Of a stretch of DNA of 64,000 nt, positions 28,578-37,279 are shown piece after piece (the stretch's first letter is position 1; every line of letters begins with the position of its first letter). This DNA is from Ostreococcus lucimarinus CCE9901. Lineage: Eukaryota; Chlorophyta; Mamiellophyceae; Mamiellales; Bathycoccaceae. The stretch spans positions 186,001 through 250,000 of the forward strand of contig NC_009370.1 in NCBI RefSeq assembly GCF_000092065.1, read 5' to 3'. The translations under genes were made by a program, and so were the position numbers. The notes beneath the pieces are model-generated. The model saw only the letters and a list, made by a program, of their open reading frames with translations, did not search any database and was not told where the DNA came from.

Positions 28578-29975
28578 ATGCCCGCCGCGAGGCGCGCGCG
28601 CGCGGCGCCCGCGCGCGCGCAGCGAAAACCAACCACCGAGAAAGAATCCACCGCGCGCGACGATGTCGACGCGAAACCCGACGACGACGTCGCGGTGAAG
28701 CGCGAACGGCGCGCGGCGGACGCCGACGCCGTCGCGTCCGACGACGAGTCGACGCGGGCGACGAAACGGACGAAATCGAGCGAGACGGGGACGGGGACGG
28801 TTGGCGGCGGCGGCGACGCGTGCGACGACGATTTCAAGACGCTCGTGCGCATCGATAACAACGCGGGCAGAGTGATCGGTAAGGGTGGCGAAAATGTCAA
28901 GTACATCGAGAACACGTGCGGATGCGTGGTTGAATTTCGCCGCGATGAAGGCGTGGCGGTGGTTCGGCCGAACGTCGTCGGCGCGGGCGGCGCGCGGCGA
29001 ACGAGCGAGGAGAAGCGAGCGAGCACGCAACGCGCCAAGGCGCTGATCGAAGAGGTGGCGAACACGGGACAGATCATGGAGATGTTAACGGCGCACGTGC
29101 CGAGCGATGTCAACGCCGGGATACGGATCGATGTGAGCGTGGTGCCGGAAAGCGTCATTTCGGGGGACGACGAGGAGGAAATCGAAGTGGCGATTCCGTG
29201 CCCGGGGAAAGAGGGTCGCGTGATCGGTCGCGGCGCGGCGACGATTCGAGAGATAAGCGCGAGGAGCGGGGCGAGTTGTCACGTCGTTAAAGGTAGTGGC
29301 GTGTGCACGGCAAAAGGAAAGCGCAAGTGCGTGAGAATCGCGTATCAAATGGTGCACGACACGCTGCAGCTGCAAGTAGATAGATTCGCGGCGCCGAGCG
29401 CGCCGGCTGTGGCGCCACAGATGCAACCACATGCTTTGCCGATACAAGGTTTGCCTCAAGGCGCAGTGTTACTTCCGAATGGCATGGCCATGGTGCCTCT
29501 GGCCGCGATGGGACTCGCGGCGCCGGCGCCGACCGCGGCGCCGGCGACGACTATCGAGGTTCCTTGCGCCGGGAACGAGGGACGAGTCGTCGGTAAGGGT
29601 GGTGAAATGATCAAACATTTACGCGCCGTAACGGCGTGTGGGGTTGATATTAAGAATAACAAATCGCCGCACGCGGTGGTGGCGATTACTGGGCCGCTCG
29701 CGAACGCGCAACTGTGCGCCTCGTACGTGCGCGAAGTCATGGAAATGGGCGACACTCGCGCGACAGGGGGATTAAGCGGAGCGCCTCTACACGCGGCGCC
29801 GGCGAACACACCTCCGTTCATCGTGCCACAGCAGCAACAAGCGTATCAACACGCGCCGGTGACGCCACATTACGCGCCGGCGCCTCACGGAGCCGAGACG
29901 TGGGTACGATACTACGACGCCGAAGGTAAGCCTTACGAGCACAACCCGGTGACGAACGAAACGCGTTGGGTGTGA
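28578..29975 (+). CDS. Triple-KH RNA-binding protein with a C-terminal WW-like motif
   Basis: 465 residues. The N-terminus is basic, then acidic (DDESTRATKRTK). Three KH domains are marked by their GxxG loops: GRVIGKGGENVKYI (about residue 93), GRVIGRGAATIREI (about 213) and GRVVGKGGEMIKHL (about 335). Proline/alanine/glutamine-rich linkers lie between KH2 and KH3 and after KH3 (QQQQ). The last 25 residues read ETWVRYYDAEGKPYEHN then TNETRWV, the W..Y..W spacing of a WW domain at the very C-terminus. KH proteins of this type regulate RNA processing or stability; the WW motif would bind proline-rich partners. It ends only 31 bp from the stop of the OTU gene on the other strand. Confidence 0.85.
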   Translation: MPAARRARAAPARAQRKPTTEKESTARDDVDAKPDDDVAVKRERRAADADAVASDDESTRATKRTKSSETGTGTVGGGGDACDDDFKTLVRIDNNAGRVIGKGGENVKYIENTCGCVVEFRRDEGVAVVRPNVVGAGGARRTSEEKRASTQRAKALIEEVANTGQIMEMLTAHVPSDVNAGIRIDVSVVPESVISGDDEEEIEVAIPCPGKEGRVIGRGAATIREISARSGASCHVVKGSGVCTAKGKRKCVRIAYQMVHDTLQLQVDRFAAPSAPAVAPQMQPHALPIQGLPQGAVLLPNGMAMVPLAAMGLAAPAPTAAPATTIEVPCAGNEGRVVGKGGEMIKHLRAVTACGVDIKNNKSPHAVVAITGPLANAQLCASYVREVMEMGDTRATGGLSGAPLHAAPANTPPFIVPQQQQAYQHAPVTPHYAPAPHGAETWVRYYDAEGKPYEHNPVTNETRWV

Positions 29976-30006
29976 GGACTTTGCGACGTGAGACGAATGG
30001 ATAACT

Positions 30007-30696
30007 TTAGATTAGCAAATCGTAGTGATTTTCGCCGTTGTAGAGCAGCTTAATAGCCTTTCGCTTACCCTCCTTCGCGAATTCCTCGCCGTACGTCTGA
30101 ATCGACACGAACCCACTGCCCTGCGCGTTCTTCGCCTGACTCGCGTGTATGAACACCTTGATCGGTCGGCGAATCAACCTCGCGATCACTAACAATTCCG
30201 GCTCGCCGCCCCAAAACGACGGGTCCAGGATCCGTCGACAATATTGCTCCAAACCGTACTCGTACGAAATCGCCATCACCGCCTCACTAAAATTTTCCCG
30301 TTTCTCCGACGTCCGGCACAAACTTTCCGCCACGGCCAACCGCAACTGATCCGCCTCGAACTCCTCCTCCCCGCTCGTCATCGTGCGATTCGCGATCGCC
30401 GCTAAACCGAGCGCGAGCGACCGAAACATGCACCGCCCGTCGCCGCGCGTCCGCACGACTTGATAAAACTCCCCCCTTCGCGCCTCCCTCTTCGTCGCTT
30501 TCGTCGCTCTCGCGATCGAGAACACCTCTCGTCGCGCATCGCGCGTCGTCGCGTCTTCGCCGTCGCCGTCGTCGCGCGCGCGCCGTTCGGGCGCCGCGCG
30601 CGCGCGCACCGGTCTCGACGCTTTCGGGTTTTCATCGCGCCGCCGCGGCGCGCCGCGCGCGCGCTCGGCCGCGCGCGCGCGTCGCGGTTCGTCCAT
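30007..30696 (-). CDS. OTU-domain cysteine protease (deubiquitinase)
   Basis: 229 residues. The first 70 residues are Arg/Ala-rich and disordered. The OTU domain follows, with catalytic motif TRGDGRCMFRSLA (Asp-Gly-x-Cys), SFWGGEPELLVIA (the conserved W-G-G-E-x-E-L block) and the catalytic His in NGENHYDLL at the end. All three catalytic elements are present. OTU proteases remove ubiquitin from proteins. The basic N-terminus could direct the protein to the nucleus or an organelle. It is convergent with the KH gene and is followed 81 bp downstream of its start region by the end of the 2H phosphoesterase gene on the same strand. Confidence 0.9.
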   Translation of the reverse strand: MDEPRRARAAERARGAPRRRDENPKASRPVRARAAPERRARDDGDGEDATTRDARREVFSIARATKATKREARRGEFYQVVRTRGDGRCMFRSLALGLAAIANRTMTSGEEEFEADQLRLAVAESLCRTSEKRENFSEAVMAISYEYGLEQYCRRILDPSFWGGEPELLVIARLIRRPIKVFIHASQAKNAQGSGFVSIQTYGEEFAKEGKRKAIKLLYNGENHYDLLI

Positions 30697-30777
30697 GTCG
30701 CGCGTCGTTCGCCGCGCGCGCGTCGCGCTCGAGGGCGTCGCGGAGTGCGGATCGCGGTTGCAAACTGTCCCGAAGAG

Positions 30778-31663
30778 CTAGCCTAGAGAGATTCTCGCGC
30801 GGCGACCGTCGCAGTGACTGAACGTGCGCTCGACGCAGTACGTCGCGCTGCGCGCCTTGAAACGGGCGCCGCGAAGGGCGCTGGTGACGGTGGCGCACAT
30901 GGCCTGCACGGCGCGCGCGCGCTCTGGGTCCATCTGAAAGCCGTCGGCTCTGGCGAAGAGTCGCGCGAGCGTGCAGTGCACCGTGTCGTTCTGCGCTCGC
31001 GCGGCGCCGACGGCGCTCCGAGCCAATCTCTCGCGAATGGTCTGCACGTTCCCGTGAACGTCGTTGAAACAAAGAATGAGACACCCGCTCGGCGCCAGGC
31101 AGACGCGATCGACCTCGAGCTCGCACTCGCCGCACCCGCGCAGCGCCTCCGCCACGGCGCTCTCCTCGTACGCGACGGCGTCCTCGCGCGCGTTCGGCGC
31201 GTTCGGCGGCAGCGTCGCCGCGCTCGCGAACTCCACCGGCGCGCGCACGTACTCGAACGTCCGACTCAGATGAAACAGCGTCACGTGCAGGCTTCCTCGT
31301 CCCGGCGCGTACGCGTCCATCGTCGTCCCGCACAGCCGCGTCAACTCTCGCGTCGCCCGCTCCGCGGCGCTCACGATCGCCGGCGCGTCCTCCATCGTCA
31401 GTATCACCAATCTCGCGCAATCGCTCGGCATGCCCATCTCCGCGTACGTCTTCGGCCGCGTCCCGACGTCGGCGCGGCGCGCGAAGCGAAACCGCCGCCG
31501 CGCCGTCGTCGTCGTCGCGTCCAGCCCGTGCGTCGCGAACGCGAGCTCGAGCGCCTCGTACGTCCGCGAGACCTCGCGCGTGTGTTTCACGTCGATCGGC
31601 GCGCGCTTTTTCGACGTCGACGCTTCGGCGCGCCTCGTCCGCGCGTCGTCGTCGTCGTAATCG

Positions 31664-31700
<37 letters not shown>

Positions 31701-31800
31701 GCGCGAAGACGCGCGACGCGCACGCGTAATACGCCCCCGCGCCGCACGCCGCGCCCGCGAGCGCGGCGAGCGCGATCGCGCGCGTCCGTCGATCGAACAT
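30778..31800 (-). CDS. 2H-phosphoesterase-like protein, N-terminally membrane-anchored
   Basis: 340 residues from the ATG at 31800; the frame is open further upstream without support. The start gives a short basic tail and one membrane helix (ALAALAGAACGAGAYYACA). A run of about 18 aspartates interrupted by one Tyr comes next, encoded by a (GAY)n tract at about 31654-31700. Two H-x-T motifs, LHVTLFH with His172 and VHCTLARL with His275, have the spacing of the 2H phosphoesterase / RNA-ligase-like cyclic phosphodiesterase superfamily. Known members open 2',3'-cyclic phosphates or trim RNA ends. Fold assignment rests on the paired motifs; substrate and location are inferred. It is divergent from the NFKBIL1-like gene (153 bp). 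Confidence 0.65.
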
Positions 31801-31953
31801 CGCGTCGCGACGTGCCGATCGATCGCATCCGTCACACCGCGCCGTCGCGCATCGCGACGGCGCGCGTCGCGACGACCGCCGACGCGCGCGCCATCTCCGG
31901 CGCGCGAACGTTCCTGCGACGCCGCCGCGATACGCGACGACGCGGCGCGAACG

Positions 31954-32907
31954 ATGGATTCGCGATTCGCGTGCCGACGCGCGCTCGTCCGTCGCGCGCG
32001 CGACGCGTGCGCGCTGACGCTCGCGGCGTGCGCGCTGATCGCGGCGGTGAGCGCGGCGGCGACGCCGACGACGGCACAGGTCTCGATCGGGGCGCGGCGC
32101 GCGCGGACGGGGGCGATCGTCGCGGCGTGCGCGGCGGCGGCGTGCGCGGCGGCGACGCGCGCGCTGGATCGGGTCGGCGCGCGCGCGCGGTTCGTCGGAC
32201 CGGGGTCGCAGGACGCGCGGCGCGATGGGCGCGCGCGCGGGGGGGGGTCGGGCGGCGCGGGAGGGGCGCTGGAGACGCGGGCGTGGAACGGAAGCGCGTG
32301 GGTGGCGCGAGACGCGGCGGCGGCGGCGCCGGTGACGCGATGGATGGGACGCGATCGGAACGCGAGCGACGGCGTCGACGTCGTGCAGGGGACGGGGGCG
32401 TTCGGGTACGGTGGGTATCAGGAGGGGGTGGGGTACGAGGACGCGCGCGCGCGCGCCGAGGCGGAGCGCGCGGAGCGGGAAAAGTGGGCGCGGTGGGAAG
32501 CCGAGGACGAAGAGCGCGAGTCTCGCAAAGCGGAGAAGAAGGCGGAGAAAAAAGCGGAAGATCGGGCGAAGAAGGAAAAATCGCGCGCGAGGCGTTGGCA
32601 AAAGTACGACGAAGCTTGGGCGCGGTTGGACGCCGACTCGGGCGCGTCGTCGGAACCGCTTCGCTACGCCGACGTTCCTTGGCCGCCGAAAATGAAAGAG
32701 CTCCTCGACCGCGAAGCCGGCGGCGCGAGCGCCACCGATCGCGAGCGCAAGCTCGCGTACCACCGCTGCGTGAAGCGGTGGCACCCGGACAAGTTTCTCG
32801 CCAGATTCCGCGCGCGCCTCCGCGCCGACGACGCCGAGCGCGTCGTCGAGCGCGTCGAGGCGGTCGCCAAATCCTTGACCATCGCCTACGCCGCCTCCGC
32901 CTCGTAG
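31954..32907 (+). CDS. NFKBIL1-like protein with C-terminal J-like motif
   Basis: 317 residues from the ATG at 31954; a much longer upstream frame runs antisense to the 2H gene and was rejected. Two alanine-rich hydrophobic segments (about residues 17-35 and 47-68) look like a signal peptide and a membrane helix. A Gly/Arg linker and a long Lys/Glu/Arg helix follow (KAEKKAEKKAEDRAKKEK). The C-terminal 80 residues match the NF-kappa-B-inhibitor-like-1 tail: LRYADVPWPP, then KRWHPDKF with His277-Pro-Asp. In DnaJ proteins HPD stimulates Hsp70. The membrane part is not typical of NFKBIL1, so this may be a J-like protein of another kind. Confidence 0.65.
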   Translation: MDSRFACRRALVRRARDACALTLAACALIAAVSAAATPTTAQVSIGARRARTGAIVAACAAAACAAATRALDRVGARARFVGPGSQDARRDGRARGGGSGGAGGALETRAWNGSAWVARDAAAAAPVTRWMGRDRNASDGVDVVQGTGAFGYGGYQEGVGYEDARARAEAERAEREKWARWEAEDEERESRKAEKKAEKKAEDRAKKEKSRARRWQKYDEAWARLDADSGASSEPLRYADVPWPPKMKELLDREAGGASATDRERKLAYHRCVKRWHPDKFLARFRARLRADDAERVVERVEAVAKSLTIAYAASAS

Positions 32908-33071
32908 TCTCGCCGCTTGTATTTACGTATTTATGTAACCTCCTCTCGCGCCTCTCGCGCGCGTCGCGTCCGGGATTCATCGACACCGCGTCGGTTCGAT
33001 TTCGTCGCGCCGCGTCGCCGTCGCTCGCGCGCGCGCCGACGCCCAACCTCAGAGGGCGCCTCGCGAGCGCC

Positions 33072-34958
33072 ATGCTTCGCCCGCTCGCGCCGCGCCGCGT
33101 CCCGAGCGCGCGCCTCGCTCGCGCGTCGCGCGTCGCGCGTCGCGCGCCGCCCGCGCGCCCGCGCGCCCTCGCGCGCGCGTCGGCGGCGGCGTCCCGAAGA
33201 CTCTTTCGCCGCGACTCGGCGCGCGACGACGGCGCGCGCGACGGCGCGCGACGCCCGATCGCGCGCGACGCGCCCGTCGACGCCGCGCTCGCGCCCGCGG
33301 CGCGCGAGGACGAAAACGACGCGCGCGAGGCGAGGCGCGGGCGCGGGACGAGAAGCGGGACGAGGGACGACGACTCGAGCGACGACTCGAGCGACTCGAG
33401 CGACGACGACGACGCGACGAAGGAGGCGTCGGTGAAAGATTTGATGCGATTCACGCTGCCGACGATGGCGATATGGCTGTGCGATCCGCTGCTGTCGCTG
33501 GTGGACACGTCGGTGGTCGGGCTGAGCAGCGGGACGCTGGAGCTCGCGGCTATCGCGCCGGGGAGCGTGTACGCGGGGTATCCGTTTTATTTGCTGGCGA
33601 CCGGGTTCGCCGTGGCGACGACGTCGATGGTGGGACAGGATCGATTGCTCGCGAGACGCGGTGGGGCGGAGGATGAAGACGAGCGCACGGTGGCGTCGGC
33701 GATCATGACGGCGTCGGGGGTGGCGGCGATTTCGGCGGTTTTGTTAATCGCGGCGCACGAGCCGGCGCTCGCGAGATACGTGGGGAGCGCGAATGTGGCG
33801 CTTTTGCCCTACGCGAGCGCGTACAGCGTGATTAGAATATTGGCACTTCCCGCGGGGATCATCAGCGCGGTGGCGCAGTCCGCGTTTTTAGCCGTTCGCG
33901 ATCCGTGGACGCCGCTCAAGGCGGTGACGCTGACGACGGTGCTCAACCTCGTGCTGGATTTATGGTTCGTCACCGGGTTAGGTTGGGGGATCGCCGGCGC
34001 CGCCTGGGCGACGAGCGCATCACAAGTCATCACCATGGCGCTCCTCATCCGAGCGCTCGTGCGTCGAGGGCCGCAAATAGACAAGGTTAAGGAAATGTTG
34101 CGCGAGGCGAAGGAGCGCGCGAAGACGTCGGCGTTTTCGTCGACGAAGGAATCGCGCGCGGTGCGCAACGTGGGCGCACCAGCGTTGCGTCTACCATTTA
34201 AGAAGCCGAGAAATGATTATCTCGAGCGTTTGAAGTCGATCGCCGGGCCGGTGATGATGGTGGCGCTCATAAAGTGTATCTTTGTTGGTGCCATAGTGCG
34301 ATCCGCGACGGCCATCTCCCCGGAGGCGTCCGCGGCGAACGGCGTGCTCTTGACCGTGTACTTTTTTTTCGCCGTCGTCGGCGAGGGCGTGAGTCAGGCG
34401 GCGCAGGCCTTCTTACCGCCTCAACTCGGTAACTTTGAAAAGGCTTCCAAGCTCGCGTTCAACATCATGCTCGTCGGAGTCGTCATCGGCGGCTTCAACG
34501 CCGCCACGAGCGGTTTAGTGCCGAGCCTGTTCCCGCAAATGTTCACGAAGAGCGCGCCGGTGATCGATCTCATGAATCAAGCCATCCCATTCATGGCCTT
34601 GGCGCTTTTCGCGCACACTGGTAGCATGGCATCCGAAGGTTGTCTCCTCGCCGCGCGCGACGGCGTCTTCATGTCTCTCTCCTACGTCCCCAACGCCGCG
34701 CTGAGCTGCGTCACCCTGTCCATTTTATCCGCCAACGGCTTCGGCGTTCGCGCTTCCTGGATCGCACTCTTCCAGTTCCACTGCGTTCGTTTGGTCATCA
34801 ACGCCGTCCGTTTACGCGCCGCGAACAGCCCTCTGCGAAAGTCGTTATCCGCCGTCGCCGACGCTTCGAAAACCGACCTCGCCGCCGCCGCCGACAATTT
34901 CGCCGGTCTCGAGGGCATCGCCGACGTCGGCCAAACCCCAACCCCGACCACGTCTTAA
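33072..34958 (+). CDS. MATE-family efflux transporter, plastid-type
   Basis: 628 residues from the ATG at 33072. About 110 residues of Arg/Ala-rich, then acidic Ser/Asp-rich sequence precede the membrane domain, consistent with a transit peptide plus linker. Twelve hydrophobic helices follow, starting at LMRFTLPTMAIWLCDPLLSLVDT, with VVGLSSGTLELAAIAPG, RILALPAGIISAVAQSAFLAVRDPWTPL and the second-half equivalent YFFFAVVGEGVSQAAQAFLP. These are MATE signatures, closest in layout to plant plastid members such as EDS5-type carriers. MATE proteins export organic molecules using proton or sodium gradients. The substrate cannot be told. A charged 40-residue cytosolic loop lies between the halves. 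Confidence 0.92.
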   Translation: MLRPLAPRRVPSARLARASRVARRAPPARPRALARASAAASRRLFRRDSARDDGARDGARRPIARDAPVDAALAPAAREDENDAREARRGRGTRSGTRDDDSSDDSSDSSDDDDATKEASVKDLMRFTLPTMAIWLCDPLLSLVDTSVVGLSSGTLELAAIAPGSVYAGYPFYLLATGFAVATTSMVGQDRLLARRGGAEDEDERTVASAIMTASGVAAISAVLLIAAHEPALARYVGSANVALLPYASAYSVIRILALPAGIISAVAQSAFLAVRDPWTPLKAVTLTTVLNLVLDLWFVTGLGWGIAGAAWATSASQVITMALLIRALVRRGPQIDKVKEMLREAKERAKTSAFSSTKESRAVRNVGAPALRLPFKKPRNDYLERLKSIAGPVMMVALIKCIFVGAIVRSATAISPEASAANGVLLTVYFFFAVVGEGVSQAAQAFLPPQLGNFEKASKLAFNIMLVGVVIGGFNAATSGLVPSLFPQMFTKSAPVIDLMNQAIPFMALALFAHTGSMASEGCLLAARDGVFMSLSYVPNAALSCVTLSILSANGFGVRASWIALFQFHCVRLVINAVRLRAANSPLRKSLSAVADASKTDLAAAADNFAGLEGIADVGQTPTPTTS

Positions 34959-35515
34959 TAAACGATGGAACACGTGTATCGTGACCTGTAATACATAACG
35001 TCGTAGACACAGTCGCGCGTCGTCGCGCGCGCCGTCGCGCGCGCCGTCGACCCGCGCCCTCGCCAAAATCCGTGTTTATCACGATACTCACGCACGCGAA
35101 ACCCTTCGCGCGCGGCGCGTCCCGCTCCGTCTTTTCAACGCGCTCGCGAACGAGCGTCGACTCGAGGTGCGACCCCGACGACGCGACCGCGCGATGCGCG
35201 CGCATCACTCTCGTCGCGCGACGCCGCGCCGCTCGATCGACGTCGCGCGCGCGACGGCGACGACGCGACGACGGTCGGCGTTAGGGCTTTGCGACATCGC
35301 GATCGCGTCGAACGCGAACGCGCGTCGCGCCGCGCGCGAGCGTCGAACGACGCGCGAGGGCGTGGAATCGGATGACAAAAACGCTCTCGCGTCGTTCGCG
35401 CGCGCGTGGGGTGGGAAAGGACGCGGGCGTGGGATGGAGGATGGCGATCTGTGATCGACGGACGATGGGACTGACTTTGGGACGCGACTGTCTCGCGCGC
35501 AGAACACAGCGAATA
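34959..35515. promoter_or_regulatory. uS5 upstream region with a probable 5'UTR intron
   Basis: 557 bp before the uS5 ATG. A CTGAC at 35471-35475 is followed 28 nt later by CGCGCAG (AG at 35501-35502), the same layout as the eight coding introns in this window. The donor could not be fixed; GGTGCGA at 35167 is one candidate. A CACGTG word occurs near 34972. The rest is CGCG-rich and open in several frames with low-complexity translations. Confidence 0.5.
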
Positions 35516-35608
35516 ATGTCTGATCGAGGCGGATTCTCCCGCGGTTTCGGCCGCGGTGGTGAACGCGGTCGCGGTGATCGCGGTCGCGGTGATCGCGGAC
35601 GCGGCGAT

Positions 35609-35643
<35 letters not shown>

Positions 35644-36337
35644 CGGCGACGACAAGGATGTGTGGGTGCCGTGCACCAAGCTCGGTCGTCTCGTGCAACA
35701 AGGGAAGATCAAGTCGCTCGAACACATCTTCTTGTTCTCTTTGCCGATCAAGGAGCACCAAATCGTTGAACACTTCATCGGTGGGGAGCTTAAGGATGAA
35801 GTTATGAAGATTTGCCCGGTTCAAAAGCAAACCACGGCGGGTCAGCGCATGCGCTTCAAGGCGTTCGTCGTCGTCGGCGACTGCAACGGTCACATCGGTC
35901 TCGGTGTCAAGGCGTGCAAGGAAGTCGCGCACTCGATCCAAGGTTCTATGATTTTGGCCAAGCTCAACATCGTTCCGGTGCGCCGAGGTTACTGGGGCTC
36001 CAAGCTCGGTGAGCCGCACACCATCCCGACCAAGGTTCACGGCAAGTGCGGTTCCGTGCACGTTCGTCTCATCCCGGCGCCGCGTGGTGCGGGTATCGTC
36101 GCGTCCGGTACCGTTAAGAAGGTGCTCGCCATGGCGGGTCTCCACGACGTGTACACGTGCTCTAGAGGTCACACCCGTACGCTCGGTAACTCCGTGAAGG
36201 CGACGTACGAAGCGCTCAAGAATTCTTACGGCTTCTTGACGCCGGATTTGTGGGCTGAGACTCGTTTCGCGAAGCCGCCGGCGCAGGAATTCACCGATTT
36301 GCTCTCCAAGCCGGACCGCAAGGCTCGCGATTACTAG
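35516..36337 (+). CDS. RPS2: 40S ribosomal protein S2 (uS5)
   Basis: 273 residues from the ATG at 35516. The N-terminus is an RGG/RGRG-repeat tail encoded by a near-perfect 6-12 bp DNA repeat (about 35547-35650), as in other eukaryotic S2 proteins. The S5 double-stranded RNA-binding domain follows: [30 protein letters not shown] (as [14 protein letters not shown]) and NGHIGLGVK. The C-terminal domain has [17 protein letters not shown] and [16 protein letters not shown]. The protein sits at the mRNA entry channel and the decoding region. Codon use is distinct from the neighbours: few CGCG runs and many GGT, CGT, GTC and AAG codons, as in the eS4 gene. Confidence 0.98.
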
Positions 36338-36393
36338 ACGTCGACGAGTTTTACGTAGCTAGAGTTTATGATACAACAATCTTCGTAAACAAA

Positions 36394-37131
36394 CTATCGC
36401 CCGATCCGCGCGGCGTTGCGAATGCGTTCGTCGTACTCGAGCCCATCGATGCGCTCCAACTGCGCCACGGCGTGCGCTCGAAGCGAGTGGAGAATGCGTA
36501 CGAGCGCTTTACGTTTCTGCGCTTCGCGACCATCGCTGACTGGGACGTGCGGTCGAACCACCGCCTTCTCGTTCCGTCTCTTCGCCGTCTGGCGCTCTCT
36601 AAATTCCATCGCGCGATACAAATTCTCCGTCGCCTTCGCCTTCTCCATCGCCGCATCCCGCTCCGCCGTCGCTCGCAGCACCATCAACCTCGCCTCGAGC
36701 ACTTCTTTATCCCTGACCGCGTCCAACGCGCGCTGTCGTTCGCGCGCGCTCTCTCGAGCCGCTCGAAACCACGCTCGCAGCCAACCGCGTCGGCGTCGTC
36801 TCGCCCATCGCGCGCGATGCGCCTCCAATCGCGCCGCCGGATCCGCGCGTGCGCTGCGCTCGCGCCAAGCGGAGAACGCGCGCGCGAGCGCCCGCGCGCG
36901 ACGCGCATCGGCGACCGCAGCGCGCGCCGCGCGGCGTCGCACCGCGTCAGAGGCGACGAATCGCCACTCCGCGAACGCGCGTCGCATCGTCTCTCCGCGT
37001 CGAACGCGCGCGCGCGAGACGGATTTCCATCGCGCGAACGCGTCCGCGGACATCCGCCGCGCGCGCGCGCCGCGCGCCCGGTCGACCGGTCGCGCTCTGA
37101 CGCGACGACTCGTCTCGTCGAAAAGCGCCAC
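36394..37131 (-). CDS. Arg/Ala-rich protein with Sfi1-like F-x-x-W repeats
   Basis: 245 residues, very basic and helical. Short units ending in an aromatic-x2-Trp pattern recur at 25-35-residue spacing: FARWKSVSRARV, FAEWRFVASD, FSAWRERSAR and LRAWFRAARE. This is the pattern of Sfi1/centrin-binding repeats in centrosome and spindle-pole proteins, although the motif is weak and the composition is extreme. Ostreococcus has no flagella, so a spindle or nuclear-envelope role would be the guess. The C-terminal 90 residues are a charged helix. It is convergent with uS5 at 56 bp. It could also be an unrelated coiled coil. Confidence 0.5.
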   Translation of the reverse strand: MALFDETSRRVRARPVDRARGARARRMSADAFARWKSVSRARVRRGETMRRAFAEWRFVASDAVRRRAARAAVADARRARALARAFSAWRERSARADPAARLEAHRARWARRRRRGWLRAWFRAARESARERQRALDAVRDKEVLEARLMVLRATAERDAAMEKAKATENLYRAMEFRERQTAKRRNEKAVVRPHVPVSDGREAQKRKALVRILHSLRAHAVAQLERIDGLEYDERIRNAARIGR

Positions 37132-37140
37132 CGAGGTGAG

Positions 37141-37222
37141 CGGGACAGCGGGACAGCGGGACAGCGGGACGCGTAGGGACGACGGGACGCATCGCGAGCG
37201 AGCGAGCGAGCGAGCGAGCGAG
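37141..37222. repeat. Two adjacent microsatellites, (CGGGACAG)n and (CGAG)7
   Basis: Three and a half tandem copies of CGGGACAG at 37141-37170 are followed by seven copies of CGAG at 37195-37222. They lie in the 148-bp gap between the Sfi1-like gene start and the HCF101 gene end, and so probably in the promoter of the former. Confidence 0.9.
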
Positions 37223-37279
37223 CGACGTAAGCTCTAATGTAATACTGAATGTTGGCCTACGTCGCGTGGTGCGCGTCCA

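Noticed and set aside
31654-31700. GAC/GAT trinucleotide tract as a non-coding microsatellite only
   Set aside because: It lies in frame within the 2H phosphoesterase coding region as polyaspartate.
30814-31953. N-terminal extension of the NFKBIL1-like gene on the plus strand
   Set aside because: The extra 380 codons are the antisense of the 2H phosphoesterase, with Arg/Ala/His-rich shadow translation and no homology.
31801-32784. N-terminal extension of the 2H phosphoesterase frame on the minus strand
   Set aside because: It is antisense to the NFKBIL1-like gene and purely Arg/Pro/Ala-rich; the ATG at 31800 gives a sensible membrane helix.
35281-35290. TTAGGG-like words (also near 25077) as telomeric remnants
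   Set aside because: Single copies only. They are better read as chance or telobox-like promoter words.
35135-36172. Minus-strand ORF of 345 codons opposite uS5
   Set aside because: Shadow of the uS5 coding frame and its RG-repeat DNA; no recognisable domain.
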